A stretch of 64,000 nt of DNA from Spiroplasma endosymbiont of Clivina fossor (GCF_964031115.1 NZ_OZ035006.1:1799605-1863604), one strand, 5' to 3'. Shown: positions 32,175-44,620, numbered from the stretch's first letter. Numbers and translations are program-made. The notes: generated by a model not told the origin, from the sequence alone.

Positions 32175-33516
32175 TTTTAATTTTGTCGAAAACTCTTGAT
32201 AAAATAAAAAAAATCATCAACTTGATAATTTTAAAAGGCTTTTATGTAAAATTACTATTTTTACTTTAACTTTTTTATACATTAAAATATAATACCGCTG
32301 TTTGTTGGTTTGGAGTTAAACCCTTATGTTGGTATTTTCATTTTCAGAGATTTAAATAATTTTGAATATTAGTAAAACCTAAACCATGATAATGAATTAA
32401 GGCTTCTTTAAGACTAGATTGTAATTTACTGATTTTATTTAAGTTACGATAACTAGCTTCAGGATTAATTGTTGTTTTAGTTACACATAAAGTAGAATTT
32501 GTTTGTTTTGCTACTAAAAAATATAATTTTTGCATATCAGAAGTAATAATTGAATTTTCGTTAATTAATTCTTTGTTCATATTTTCAATAACTCATTGTT
32601 TTTGTAAACGTTTGGTGTTTGTGGATTTAACATAAATATTGTTATTATTATCAATTGCCATTTGAATACAGCATTTAGTATTAGTTGCGAATGGGTCAAG
32701 GTGAATTCTTCGTGGATCAGTTTTATATTTGAAATTTCCTTTATGGATTTCTTTAATGAATGTTTCATCGATTTGGATTTTACCAGATAATTTTTTAAAT
32801 TTTAATTGGGTATTTTCTAATTGTTTTGATTTCATTAATTTTTGACGATTATATCAAGCAGTTTTTAATGTAGTTTTAATAAAACGAGAAATTGTTTTAC
32901 TAGATTGTCCCAGCAATGAAATTTGAATCAATAAATTTCATTGTTCATAATTTAAATGACTTCAATAAATAAAATGATTACGAAAAGCGTCAAAACTTGC
33001 ACGACAATTTTTACATAAATATTTTTGTTTTCCTTCTGAATTATGTCCATTTTTAACGCAATGGTAAGATTCACATTTAGGGCATTTAATACCGTGCGCT
33101 CTAAATTTTTGATCAATTTCATTTAAACGTTTTTGTTTTTTTATTAATTCTGCTTGTTGTTTGATTTTTTCATAAAATTCTAAAAATTGATCATCTGTTA
33201 AAGTATTTACTAGTTCTTGAATTATTTTTTCCATAATTATTATCCACCTCTATCATATTAAAATATACCTAAAATTAAGTATATTCAATAAATATCAAGA
33301 GTTTTCGACAAAATTAAAATAAAAAATTATTAATTATTATTAAATTTTAACTAATATTTTTACTTACTTAAATCTATTATATTTATTTGTTACAGCATTA
33401 CCTTTATAATTAATTCAACTATCATCATTTTTATTATTATCCACCTCTATCATATTAAAATATACCTAAAATTAAGTATATCCAATAAATATCAAGAGTT
33501 TTCGACAAAATTAAAA
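32175..33516 (-). mobile_element. Composite IS1595 unit, second copy (contains Z4), 1342 bp
   Basis: Full IS1595 (32175-33319), ISLre2 tail (33320-33433), solo left end (33434-33516), the mirror of 6488-7829 and exactly the same length. Target duplication ATTTTTCA at 32167-32174 and 33517-33524. It lies in the 3' region of the ISLre2 element. Confidence 0.92.
32275..33234 (-). CDS. IS1595-type transposase (Z4)
   Basis: Intact; shares the KIKQQ and RAHGIK variants with the copy at 6770-7729. Confidence 0.92.
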
Positions 33517-33524
33517 ATTTTTCA

Positions 33525-33669
33525 TTGTGTAAAAATTCAATAATATGATAAAATGGTAATGAATAAAAATGGCAATAACAAGAAAGGCAGGGTTAGTTTA
33601 GTAATTAAATAATAATTTAGCTGATTGTTTTACTTCTTCAAAGCAATACCTAAGAAAACTAAACGCGAC
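33525..33669 (+). repeat. ISLre2 right arm and right terminus
   Basis: TTGTGTAAAAATTCAATAAT through ACCTAAGAAAACTAAACGCG. Nearly identical to 41202-41348. It ends exactly where plectrovirus sequence begins. Confidence 0.7.
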
Positions 33670-35238
33670 CATTGTGGTTTAAAAAGTTTACATTTTGAGA
33701 AAAATGATATAGTATGAAACGAGCTTAAAAGATTAAAAATTACAATAAAAAATGACAAAATGTTTGATAAAACAGAATTTATTGCCTCAAATACTCATGT
33801 TAAAATTGCTAATGAAACAATTGCTACTCCAATAAAAATATTATCTTTTAAAGCAGAAACACAAACCAAACCGACAACTGATATTGATTTACCAGAAGCA
33901 ACCACCAGATTTGATGGAACCCATAACTATACAGATATCATTGATAATCTTGACTATTTAATGATTCACCGTGGTGATTTTGACAAATTTAATTATTCTT
34001 ATCTTTATTGAACGCCGGTATTCAATTTCATTGACACTTTAGAAAAAGGTTACTATAAAGAATTCGCCATTAAAAATCACGGCTTTAAAGATGAGAGCTA
34101 TTTTTATCATAAAACTTCTAGTGATAAAAATGTAGTAAATGAGAATGTTTTAAAAATTAAGACATTTAACAAAACCCTAATTGCTGGAAACAATTATTTA
34201 CAATTACTACACGGTGAGGCTGAGATCTGAAAATATAACACCAAAAGCACTAACGATTATTACCTAATTAAGTACCTTTTTGGAACCTTAAATTATCTCA
34301 ATGTTAAATTTAGTTTTTTACGCTACGATCCCGAATTAAGGAACGATATTTACCTTTATTTTAAAAACAACATTTCTAGTATTAACAATAGCGATTACAA
34401 AAATGTTTTTAACGAAATCTACGAAATTCTTGGTAATTTCTTTGCTAGTTTATTTTATGCTACTTTTGATATGGACGAAAAAACTCATACCGAAATTGAT
34501 TTTAAGGGAGTAGATAATTACAACAAAGATTACTTTATTCAAATCGGTTTCTTTTATCGTTCGTTAATTACCTTTTATCCCAAAAAATATTTAATTAATG
34601 TTACTGGTAATTCGGAATTATTACTAAGAAGTTATTTCTTTACTTTTGATAAAAAAACGCACCAAGATAATTTTAATGCTATTAAAAATAATAACAGTAT
34701 CTATCAAATTGAATTTAATGTCCTTAAATCTTATGATAATAAACTCATCGCCTTACCAACCAACAAAACCGCTAACAGTATTAACTATCTCGATACTGAC
34801 ATTGATATTCATTATGGTATTAATATTTTTACCTTAACTTTTCCACTTTATCACAAAGGTAATACCTATAACTACAATTTTAAAATTTATGACTTTAATG
34901 TTTTAAATTCCACAGCGTTTATTCCTGATGGTTCAAATAACAGTGAATGAGACGACTTAATTCCGCCGGCAAATTGCAAATATTCAGGGCGATGAATACC
35001 AACATTTAATGATATTGGTTGTGCAATTCAGAATGCTAGTATTAAAATGCTAAATTGAATGCTGACCGCTTCACAAGTCATTACCATTTTACGACCGCTA
35101 GCAATTATTGCAAAAGCAACAGTTAACTTTTCAACTGCTATTTTTCCAGTTTTTAAAACAGTACCAGCTTTTTATTACACATTTCAATTTTTAATCGGTT
35201 TTGCCATTTTTCTAATGATATTAAGAATTTTTGTATAA
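33670..35238 (+). CDS. Plectrovirus large membrane-anchored protein (SpV1 ORF1-like), N-terminus deleted (cassette Y2)
   Basis: Open from the ISLre2 end to TAA 35236-35238. Enters within the variable domain at CGLKSLHFEKNDIVWNELKR, then a P/T linker (TQTKPTTDIDLPEATT), a conserved body (DKFNYSYLYWTPVFNFID; FFYRSLITFYPKKYLINV; INIFTLTFPLYHKG; FNVLNSTAFIPDG) and a C-terminal hydrophobic anchor FYYTFQFLIGFAIFLMILRI. This layout suggests a pIII-type adsorption protein held in the membrane before release (inference). The first ATG is 33760; the true start is lost. The body is frame-intact, unlike cassettes Y1 and X. Confidence 0.75.
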
Positions 35239-35276
35239 TTATATATATGTATATATATTGAAAAAATAAAATAAAG

Positions 35277-36422
35277 TTTTAATTTTGTCGAAAACTCTTG
35301 ATATTTATTGAATATACTTAATTTTAGGTATATTTTTAATATGATAGAGGTGGATAATAATTATGGAAAAAATAATTCAAGAACTAGTAAATACTTTAAC
35401 AGATGATCAATTTTTAGAATTTTATGAAAAAGTCAAACAACAAGCAGAATTAATAAAAAAACAAAAACGTTTAAATGAAATTGATCAAAAATTTAGAGCG
35501 CAAGGTATTAAATGCCCTAAATGTGAATCTTACCATTGCGTTAAAAATGGACATAATTCAGAAGGAAAACAAAAATATTTATGTAAAAATTGCCGTGCAA
35601 GTTTTGACGCTTTTCGTAATCATTTTATTTATTGAAGTCATTTAAATTATGAACAATGAAATTTATTGATTCAAATTTCATTGCTGGGGCAATCTAGTAA
35701 AACAATTTCTCGTTTTATTAAAACTACATTAAAAACTGCTTGATATAATCGTCAAAAATTAATGAAATCAAAACAATTAGAAAATACCCAATTAAAATTT
35801 AAAAAATTATCTGGTAAAATCCAAATCGATGAAACATTTATTAAAGAAATTCATAAAGGAAATTTCAAATATAAAACTGATCCACGAAGAATTCACCTTG
35901 ACCCATTCGCAACTAATACTAAATGCTGTATTCAAATGGCAATTGATAATAATAACAATATTTATGTTAAATCCACAAACACCAAACGTTTACAAAAACA
36001 ATGAGTTATTGAAAATATGAACAAAGAATTAATTAACGAAAATTCAATTATTACTTCTGATATGCAAAAATTATATTTTTTAGTAGCAAAACAAACAAAT
36101 TCTACTTTATGTGTAACTAAAACAACAATTAATCCTGAAGCTAGTTATCGTAACTTAAATAAAATCAGTAAATTACAATCTAGTCTTAAAGAAGCCTTAA
36201 TTCATTATCATGGTTTAGGTTTTACTAATATTCAAAATTATTTAAATCTCTGAAAATGAAAATACCAACATAAGGGTTTAACTCCAAACCAACAAACAGC
36301 GGTATTATATTTTAATGTATAAAAAAGTTAAAGTAAAAATAGTAATTTTACATAAAAGCCTTTTAAAATTATCAAGTTGATGATTTTTTTTATTTTATCA
36401 AGAGTTTTCGACAAAATTAAAA
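35277..36422 (+). mobile_element. IS1595-type element, copy Z5
   Basis: 1146 bp, duplication AAATAAAG at 35269-35276 and 36423-36430. It separates the Y2 large protein from its downstream lipoprotein, which are 50 bp apart in cassette Y1. Confidence 0.96.
35363..36322 (+). CDS. IS1595-type transposase (Z5)
   Basis: Intact, majority KVKQQ/RAQGIK type. Confidence 0.92.
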
Positions 36423-36440
36423 AAATAAAGGAGTTAAAAA

Positions 36441-36910
36441 ATGAAAATTTTAAGTATAATGGCTATTTTAGGATTAACAATATTACCCGCAACTGCTTGT
36501 TCAAACAAAAAAAACAATTGCCACCGACTGAACCGCTAATAATTAACGAATTAAATTTATCAAATGTTAAAATTCAAATTACATATAACTATAACGATAA
36601 ATATGAAATAGATTTTTATAACACCAAAGAAGAAGAAGAAATTATTAATATTCCAAAATGATTAAAATATGATGGAACTAGTAGTTGTGAAGAAAATTGA
36701 AGACCTAATTGTGGTTTAAAAAGTTTACATTTTGAGAAAAATGATATAGTATGAAACGAGCTTAAAAGATTAAAAATTACAATAAAAAATGACAAAATGT
36801 TTGATAAAACAGAATTTATTGCCTCAAATACTCATGTTAAAATTGCTAATGAAACAATTACTATTCCAATAAAAATACTATCTTTTAAAGCAGAATTAAA
36901 AAATAATTAA
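36441..36910 (+). pseudogene. Plectrovirus solo-domain lipoprotein, frameshifted (cassette Y2)
   Basis: MKILSIMAILGLTILPATAC signal with lipobox, SD AAAGGAG. Two extra A in the tract after SNK (near 36511) shift the frame; downstream LNLSNVKIQITYNYND through LKYDGTSSCEENWRPNCG and ILSFKAELKNN is preserved. Ortholog of the intact gene at 48073-48540. Confidence 0.85.
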
Positions 36911-36932
36911 ACTGTAAAATGGGGGGGGGATT

Positions 36933-37131
36933 GGGAACTGTACAATTAACTGCGTCTCTAAGTGATTAACTTAAATTCACTCTGTCCTCAAATTTTATCA
37001 TTAAATGTGAAATTGCACTACCCCAATTTTGAATTGGCATCGTTCATTTCTTAACCATATTTTGAAATGCTAAATAAAATATTTTAAAAACTGATGCGTC
37101 ATTAGGAAAAATCTTTTTATTCTTAATAACT
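36933..37131 (-). mobile_element. IS256 3'-end fragment
   Basis: About 200 bp from the 3' inverted repeat inward. Carries GCGTCTC and AGTGATT variants shared with the 47-bp remnant at 48012-48058, so both derive from one insertion downstream of the lipoprotein gene. A G9 tract (36921-36929) lies beside it. Confidence 0.85.
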
Positions 37132-37155
37132 AAACAATTTTTTCATTTTTTCAAA

Positions 37156-37440
37156 AGACTTGGTACATAACCTTTAATTTTATCTACTATTTTGATAATA
37201 TTATTTCCTAGGTGAAGTACAAATGTTAGATAAATACAAAGACGAAAACGAATTTTATAGTTTAATAGGCATAAAATATAAAACTTTCATGAAAATGGTA
37301 GAAATTTTAAAAGAAGGTGAAGCTAAACAAAAACAAATTGGTGGTAGACCAAATAAATTATCAATAGAGCAAAGATTACTTATGACTTTAGAATACTGAA
37401 AAGAATATAGTACATATCGTATTATTGCAAAAAATATAAT
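37156..37440 (+). mobile_element. IS5-B fragment (5' part)
   Basis: Starts AGACTTGGTACATAAC. The orfA start is ATG 37223 (MLDKYKDENEFYSLIGIKYK), broken after about 72 codons by IS5-A A7. Confidence 0.9.
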
Positions 37441-38507
37441 AGACTTCTTGCAAAATTAATATGATAATTATAATTTTTAAATTTAAAATAAATATAAAAG
37501 TGTTATTAAAATAATTTTTAGATTATTTTTACAAATATTTTGTCATTAAAACATAATAAAAATTATTATTTACAATAAAAAAAGACTGAAATTTTAAATT
37601 ATCAAATATATTTAAACTAATAGTTGTAAATTATAAATTGAAGCTATTAAATTAAATCTTAAAGCAAATCTTTTTCTACGATTTCGATATTTTTCACTAA
37701 TAATTTTAAATTTTTTAAGTATAGCAAAAACATTTTCAATAACAATTCTCATTTTTGAAATTCGCTCATTATTTTGCTTTTCTTCTTTATTTAAAGGGTT
37801 TTTCTTTGATTTTTTTTAGGAATTAAAACATTATGATTAATTTTTTGTATGCCTTGATAACCTAAATCCACTAAAACAGTTGTTTCTGGTAAAAATTTAA
37901 TTTTTGAATCTTTTAAAATTTTAAAGTCATGGTTTTTACCATAAGAAAAATCAGAACTAATAATTTTTTTACTATCTTTTTCAATTATAACTTGTGTTTT
38001 TATTGTGTGTTTTTTCTTTTTTCCTGAGTAGTGCTGTTTTTGTCTTTTTTTGGGCGTTGGATTTGGCTTTCAGTTACATCAATTATAACAGTCTTATCTT
38101 TGAAATAATCTTTTAATAGTGATTTTTGACCAGTAAGTTGTTGAAAATTAGGGTGTTTTATTAAAGTGTCTTCAATTCATTTGATATTTCTATAACAACT
38201 ACTTTCACTAATATCATAACTTTTTGCAATATGAAAATACGTTCTATATTCTCTTCAATATTCTAAAGTCATTAAAATACGATTTTCTAATGATAATTTA
38301 TTGGTTCTTCCGCGACGAAATCTCTTTTTTAATTCTTCTATTTTTAAAATTTCTAGCATTTTATTAAAAGTAGTATGTTTAATACCAGTTAATCTTAAAA
38401 AATTTTTATCACTTATTTGATTATTTTTTTTAAATTTCATTTAAATTCTACCTTTTTATTAAAAACAACAATTCAATTATATTTTAAATTAATTTTGCAA
38501 GAAGTCT
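37441..38507 (-). mobile_element. IS5-A copy A7, chimeric junction
   Basis: 1067 bp. Left flank AAT lies in IS5-B, right flank ATT in an ISLre2 gene: not a duplication, so this copy was formed by recombination between two IS5-A insertions. Confidence 0.93.
37612..38440 (-). pseudogene. IS5-A transposase, orfB frameshifted (A7)
   Basis: One base is missing at about 37810-37818 (T-run in place of TTTTCTTTT), which breaks orfB at IPKRKSKK. orfA is intact. Confidence 0.88.
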
Positions 38508-38664
38508 ATTACATTACATTAATGAAAATATTAATTCAGAAATAGAAATCAGAAAAGAAATATATAAAAGTTCATTATGAAATAAATATAATAATAAAAA
38601 TGATGATAGTTGAATTAATTATAAAGGTAATGCTGTAACAAATAAATATAATAGATTTAAGTAA
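38508..38664 (+). pseudogene. ISLre2 transposase, C-terminal fragment
   Basis: Reads YINENINSEIEIRKEIYKSS ... NAVTNKYNRFK then TAA; matches 31975-32131 with one residue changed (KSSLW for KNSLW). Cut on the left by A7. Confidence 0.88.
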
Positions 38665-38739
38665 ATAAAAATATTAGTTAAAATTAAAAAAAATTTAATA
38701 AAATTAATAATTTTTTATTTTAATTTTGTCGAAAACTCT

Positions 38740-40063
38740 GGGACTGTACAATTAACTGTGTCTCTAAGTAATTAACTTAAATTCACTCTGTCTTCAAATT
38801 TTATCATTAAATGTGAAATTGCACTACCCCAATTTTGAATTGGCATCGTTCATTTCTTAACCATATTTTGAAATGCTAAATAAAATATTTTAAAAACTGA
38901 TGCGTCATTAGGAAAAATCTTTTTATTCTTAATGACTTTTCTTAATTGACTATTAACAGATTCAATCGCATTAGTTGTGTAAATAATTCTTCTAAATTCC
39001 TGAGGATATTCAAGAAAAATTATTAAATTATTTCAGTTATTTTTTCATGATTTAGTAATTTGTGGATACTTTTTATTTCATTTTTCTGAAAAATGATCTA
39101 AAGCAATTAACGCTATTTCTTCATTAATTGCTGTATAAATTGATTTTAAATCATTAGCTACAAGTTTGCAATCTTTGTAAGGAACAAATTTTAAACTATT
39201 GCGAATTTGATGAACAATGCATAATTGATGCTGTGTTTTTGGGAAAACAGCTTCTATTGCATCAGACATCCCAGTTAAATTATCACTACAAGCAACAAGA
39301 ATATCTTGTAACCCACGATTTTTCATTTCCGTAAGATTATTAAGTCAAAATTTGGCTCCCTCATTCTCACTAATTCACATTCCTAAAATATCTTTTAAAC
39401 CATCTAAATTAATTCCTAAGGCAAGATAAACTGCTTTATTTATTATTCGTTTATCTTGCTTTACTTTAACAACAATACAATCAAAATAAACAATCGGATA
39501 AATCTTCTCTAAAGGTTTAGTTTGTCACATTTTAACTTCTTCAATAACATCATCAGTTATTTGACTAATTAAACTTTCTGAAATTTCTGCTCCGTGATAG
39601 AATTCTTGCAATTGTGCTTTGATATCAGAAATTGTCATTCCTCTTGCATATAAAGAAATTACTTTTTGATCAAAGTTATCAAATCTTCTTTGTCTTTTCG
39701 GAATAATTACTGGTTCAAAAGTACTATTTCGATCTCTTGGTACATCAATTGCGATTGAACCATTTTTAGTAATAATGGTTTTTTGTGTGTTGCCATTTCT
39801 TTTATTATGATTCTCATCAGTTTCAAGATAATCTTTAATTTCCGTATTTAACATTCGTTCAGTTAATTTTTTGGTAAATTCCTGAAAAATAGTATTGCCT
39901 TTAAATAAATCTTGTGGATTATCAATATTTTCTAAAAAATAATCAACAACTTTATCAATTGCGTCAGGTTCTTTTTTTATTTTTTTTTTTGTCATTTTCT
40001 GTTCTCCTTCTTTTAAGTATAATTCAGAATGAATTATCGAGACACAGAATTTTGGACAGGCTC
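38740..40063 (-). mobile_element. IS256-family element, copy 3
   Basis: 1324 bp. Flanks AAAACTCT (38732-38739) and AAAACTTCT (40064-40072): the 8-bp duplication with one later T insertion. Confidence 0.92.
38772..39995 (-). CDS. IS256-family transposase, intact (copy 3)
   Basis: 407 residues; an 11-A tract after the start adds one Lys ([11 protein letters not shown]) but keeps the frame. Carries KDCKLV for KDRKLV. Confidence 0.92.
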
Positions 40064-40149
40064 AAAACTTCTTGATAAAATAAAAAAATCATCAACTTGA
40101 TAATTTTAAAAGGCTTTTATGTAAAATTACTATTTTTATTTTAACTTTT

Positions 40150-41109
40150 TTATACATTAAAATATAATACCGCTGTTTGTTGGTTTGGAGTTAAACCCTT
40201 ATGTTGGTATTTTCATTTTCAGAGATTTAAATAATTTTGAATATTAGTAAAACCTAAACCATGATAATGAATTAAGGCTTCTTTAAGACTAGATTGTAAT
40301 TTACTGATTTTATTTAAGTTACGATAACTAGCTTCAGGATTAATTGTTGTTTTAGTTACACATAAAGTAGAATTTGTTTGTTTTGCTACTAAAAAATATA
40401 ATTTTTGCATATCAGAAGTAATAATTGAATTTTCGTTAATTAATCCTTTGTTCATATTTTCAATAACTCATTGTTTTTGTAAACGTTTGGTGTTTGTGGA
40501 TTTAACATAAATATTGTTATTATTATCAATTGCCATTTGAATACAGCATTTAGTATTAGTTGCGAATGGGTCAAGGTGAATTCTTCGTGGATCAGTTTTA
40601 TATTTGAAATTTCCTTTATGGATTTCTTTAATAAATGTTTCATCGATTTGGATTTTACCAGATAATTTTTTAAATTTTAATTGGGTATTTTCTAATTGTT
40701 TTGATTTCATTAATTTTTGACGATTATATCAAGCAGTTTTTAATGTAGTTTTAATAAAACGAGAAATTGTTTTACTAGATTGCCCCAGCAATGAAATTTG
40801 AATCAATAAATTTCATTGTTCATAATTTAAATGACTTCAATAAATAAAATGATTACGAAAAGCGTCAAAACTTGCACGGCAATTTTTACATAAACATTTT
40901 TGTTTTCCTTCTGAATTATGTCCATTTTTAACGCAATGGTAAGATTCACATTTAGGGCATTTAATACCTTGCGCTCTAAATTTTTGATCAATTTCATTTA
41001 AACGTTTTTGTTTTTTTATTAATTCTGCTTGTTGTTTGACTTTTTCATAAAATTCTAAAAATTGATCATCTGTTAAAGTATTTACTAGTTCTTGAATTAT
41101 TTTTTCCAT
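40150..41109 (-). CDS. IS1595-type transposase (Z6)
   Basis: Intact length. KCLCKNC for KYLCKNC in the zinc ribbon and NKGLINEN for NKELINEN are unique to this copy. Confidence 0.9.
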
Positions 41110-41203
41110 AATTATTATCCACCTCTATCATATTAAAAATATACCTAAAATTAAGTATATTCAATAAATATCAAGAGTTTTCGACAAAATTAAAAATTTT
41201 TTA

Positions 41204-41348
41204 TTGTGTAAAAATTCAATAATATGATAAAATGGTAACGAATAGAAATAACAATAGCAAGAAAGGTATGGTTAGTTTAGTAATTAAATAATAATTTAGC
41301 TGATTGTTTTACTTCTTTAAAGCAATACCTAAGAAAACTAAACGCGGC
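41204..41348 (+). repeat. ISLre2 right arm and right terminus, second copy
   Basis: Near-identical to 33525-33669, ending ACCTAAGAAAACTAAACGCG at about 41345 just before the tRNA-Gly locus. Confidence 0.7.
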
Positions 41349-41412
41349 CATTTTTAAAACTTATTGCTTCTTATTTTTAAATGTGATATATTTTGTAATG
41401 AACTTACATTAT

Positions 41413-41486
41413 GCGAGTGTAGTTTAATGGTAGAACTTCAGCCTTCCAAGCTGATTGTGTGGGTTCGATTCCCATCACTCGCTCCA
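41413..41486 (+). tRNA. tRNA-Gly (anticodon UCC), CCA encoded
   Basis: Acceptor stem GCGAGTG pairs with CACTCGC. The D-loop region is TAGTTTAATGGTAGAAC; the anticodon loop CTTCCAA gives UCC; the T arm is GGTTCGATTCC. Discriminator T is followed by encoded CCA. It would read GGN glycine codons. Confidence 0.96.
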
Positions 41487-41496
41487 TTAGATAAAT

Positions 41497-41526
41497 AAAA
41501 CTAGACTTTTAGAAGTCTAGTTTTTT
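41497..41526 (+). terminator. Terminator after tRNA-Gly
   Basis: AAAACTAGACTT / AAGTCTAGTTTT hairpin with TTAG loop, then T's. Confidence 0.9.
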
Positions 41527-41558
41527 GTTGTATAATTTATGAGAGTGAGGGAATAGTG

Positions 41559-41975
41559 ATGTTAATTAGTGAAAAGATGCGAAGTGATAATAAGTTAAGA
41601 AGTATTTTTTTTGTTTTGTGGCAAGCACTAATCCCGGGGTTGATGATTTGATTACTTTTAGATCCGCAATTAAATTTATTAAAATTGAATTTTAAAGATA
41701 GTATTACTTTTGGATATATGTTTTTAATTGGAATGGTAATGCTACTATATGCTTTTATTACAACATTAGTTTGTTTTTTATGTGGGTATCATCAACAAGA
41801 GCAGTTTATTTATAGTATTATTGTGATGCTAGAATTTGTTGTTTTATATTTAACTAGTTTATGATTATTATCAGTTTTTTGACGCTTTATTATTGCAATC
41901 TCATTAGCTATTTTAGGAACTTTAGTGATGACAATTATTGTGATGACAATTACAAATTATTTTTATAAAGAATAA
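41559..41975 (+). CDS. Small integral membrane protein, unknown function
   Basis: 138 residues with four hydrophobic stretches: FFVLWQALIPGLMIWLLL, ITFGYMFLIGMVMLLYAFIT, FIYSIIVMLEFVVLYLTSLW and FIIAISLAILGTLVMTIIVM. Basic N terminus (MLISEKMRSDNKLRS) and tail NYFYKE. Start ATG 41559, preceded by GAGTGAGGG. No transporter motif seen. No frame damage, so probably a functional chromosomal gene. Confidence 0.75.
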
Positions 41976-42156
41976 TAACTAAATAAATAATAAGTCATTT
42001 GTTCAATCTTTTTGTAACTCTTCGTATTTATCATTTAATATTTCTTGATAGATTGATAATGAAGTTTGTTCTCATAGGTAATTGGCTCAATAGCATCAAA
42101 TTAGTTTGTAATATACCACAGACTTATGACAAACACAAGCAGTTTTTTAAAAAAAG
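41976..42156. other. Remnant next to a MITE end
   Basis: The minus strand carries a short open t stretch (CYWANYLWEQTSLSIYQEIL) without a start, probably a gene tail. The last 48 bp (42107-42155) match 51458-51504 upstream of plectrovirus cassette Y1, so this is phage-derived. Confidence 0.4.
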
Positions 42157-42274
42157 GTCGCGTTTAGTTTTCTTAGGTTTTTTTTAAAAAAGAAAAAATA
42201 ATCATTTACTATAAATTATTTCAATATTCAAATTAAGTATATATTTCTTATGTATGATTTTTGTTGTAAAAAAT
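42157..42274 (-). repeat. MITE right arm, separated from its left arm
   Basis: Reverse complement of 2640-2757. It abuts IS1595 Z7 in the same relation as in the complete element at 1296-2760; the left arm is missing. Confidence 0.75.
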
Positions 42275-42383
42275 TTTTAATTTTGTCGAAAACTCTTGAT
42301 AAAATAAAAAAAATCATCAACTTGATAATTTTAAAAGGCTTTTATGTAAAATTACTATTTTTACTTTAACTTTTTTATACATT

Positions 42384-43451
42384 AGACTTCTTGCAAAATT
42401 AATTTAAAATATAATTGAATTGTTGTTTTTAATAAAAAGGTGGAATTTAAATGAAATTTAAAAAAAATAATCAAATAAGTGATAAAAATTTTTTAAAATT
42501 AACTGGTATTAAACATACTACTTTTAATAAAATGCTAGAAATTTTAAAAATAGAAGAATTAAAAAAGAGATTTCGTCGCGGAAGAACCAATAAATTATCA
42601 TTAGAAAATCGTATTTTAATGACTTTAGAATATTGAAGAGAATATAGAACTTATTTTCATATTGCAAAAAGTTATGATATTAGTGAAAGTAGTTGTTATA
42701 GAAATATCAAATGAATTGAAGACACTTTAATAAAACACCCTAATTTTCAACAACTTACTGGTCAAAAATCACTATTAAAAGATTATTTCAAAGATAAGAC
42801 TGTTATAATTGATGTAACTGAAAGCCAAATCCAACGCCCAAAAAAAGACAAAAACAGCACTACTCAGGAAAAAAGAAAAAACACACAATAAAAACACAAG
42901 TTATAATTGAAAAAGATAGTAAAAAAATTATTAGTTCTGATTTTTCTTATGGTAAAAACCATGACTTTAAAATTTTAAAAGATTCAAAAATTAAATTTTT
43001 ACCAGAAACAACTGTTTTAGTGGATTTAGGTTATCAAGGCATACAAAAAATTAATCATAATGTTTTAATTCCTAAAAGAAAATCAAAGAAAAACCCTTTA
43101 AATAAAGAAGAAAAGCAAAATAATGAGCGAATTTCAAAAATGAGAATTGTTATTGAAAATGTTTTTGCTATACTTAAAAAATTTAAAATTATTAGTGAAA
43201 AATATCGAAATCGTAGAAAAAGATTTGCTTTAAGATTTAATTTAATAGCTTCAATTTATAATTTACAACTATTAGTTTAAATATATTTGATAATTTAAAA
43301 TTTCAGTCTTTTTTTATTGTAAATAATAATTTTTATTATGTTTTAATGACAAAATATTTGTAAAAATAATCTAAAAATTATTTTAATAACACTTTTATAT
43401 TTATTTTAAATTTAAAAATTATAATTATCATATTAATTTTGCAAGAAGTCT
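42384..43451 (+). mobile_element. IS5-A copy A8
   Basis: 1068 bp, target duplication ATT at 42381-42383 and 43452-43454, inside IS1595 Z7. Confidence 0.95.
42451..43280 (+). CDS. IS5-A transposase (A8)
   Basis: Intact; one change, NFLKLTG for NFLRLTG. Confidence 0.9.
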
Positions 43452-44620
43452 ATTAAAATATAATACCGCTGTTTGTTGGTTTGGAGTTAAACCCTTATGT
43501 TGGTATTTTCATTTTCAGAGATTTAAATAATTTTGAATATTAGTAAAACCTAAACCATGATAATGAATTAAGGCTTCTTTAAGACTAGATTGTAATTTAC
43601 TGATTTTATTTAAGTTACGATAACTAGCTTCAGGATTAGTTGTTGTTTTAGTTACACATAAAGTAGAATTTGTTTGTTTTGCTACTAAAAAATATAATTT
43701 TTGCATATCAGAAGTAATAATTGAATTTTCGTTAATTAATTCTTTGTTCATATTTTCAATAACTCATTGTTTTTGTAAACGTTTGGTGTTTGTGGATTTA
43801 ACATAAATATTGTTATTATTATCAATTGCCATTTGAATACAGCATTTAGTATTAGTTGCGAATGGGTCAAGGTGAATTCTTCGCGGATCAGTTTTATATT
43901 TGAAATTTCCTTTATGGATTTCTTTAATAAATGTTTCATCGATTTGGATTTTACCAGATAATTTTTTAAATTTTAATTGGGTATTTTCTAATTGTTTTGA
44001 TTTCATTAATTTTTGACGATTATATCAAGCAGTTTTTAATGTAGTTTTAATAAAACGAGAAATTGTTTTACTAGATTGCCCCAGCAATGAAATTTGAATC
44101 AATAAATTTCATTGTTCATAATTTAAATGACTTCAATAAATAAAATGATTACGAAAAGCGTCAAAACTTTGGAATGGCAACCCTTTTTAGGACACTTTTT
44201 ATGTAGACTGGTATTTTCTAAATTCAACGGGAGTTAAATAATTTAAACTGCCATGAATTCGAATATTGTTATATCAATTAACAAAATCAAATAGTTCGCA
44301 TTTTAATTGTGTTAAGTTTGCAAATTTTTTACCGTTAATAAATTCAGTTTTAAAGGTTTTGTAAGTTGCTTCAGCAACAGCATTATCATATGGGCATCCT
44401 TTGGTACTTAATGATCTTTGAATTTTAAAGGTTATTAAAATTTCATCAATGATTTTATTTTTGAATTCATTACCACGATCAGTATGAAATAAAGTTATTT
44501 TATTTAATGGTCGTGTTATCTTGTGAAAAGCTTGTTGAACTAGTTCAGCAGTTTTATTTGGTCTAGCACTATAGCCAATTACTTCGCGATTAAACAAGTC
44601 AATTAATAAACAAATATAAT

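Larger units (their letters stand above)
38718..41195 (-). mobile_element. IS1595-type element Z6, interrupted by IS256 copy 3
   Basis: Target duplication ATTTTTTA at 38710-38717 and 41196-41203. IS256 has inserted 22 bp inside the right terminal repeat, so the transposase is intact but the element has one broken end. Confidence 0.92.
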
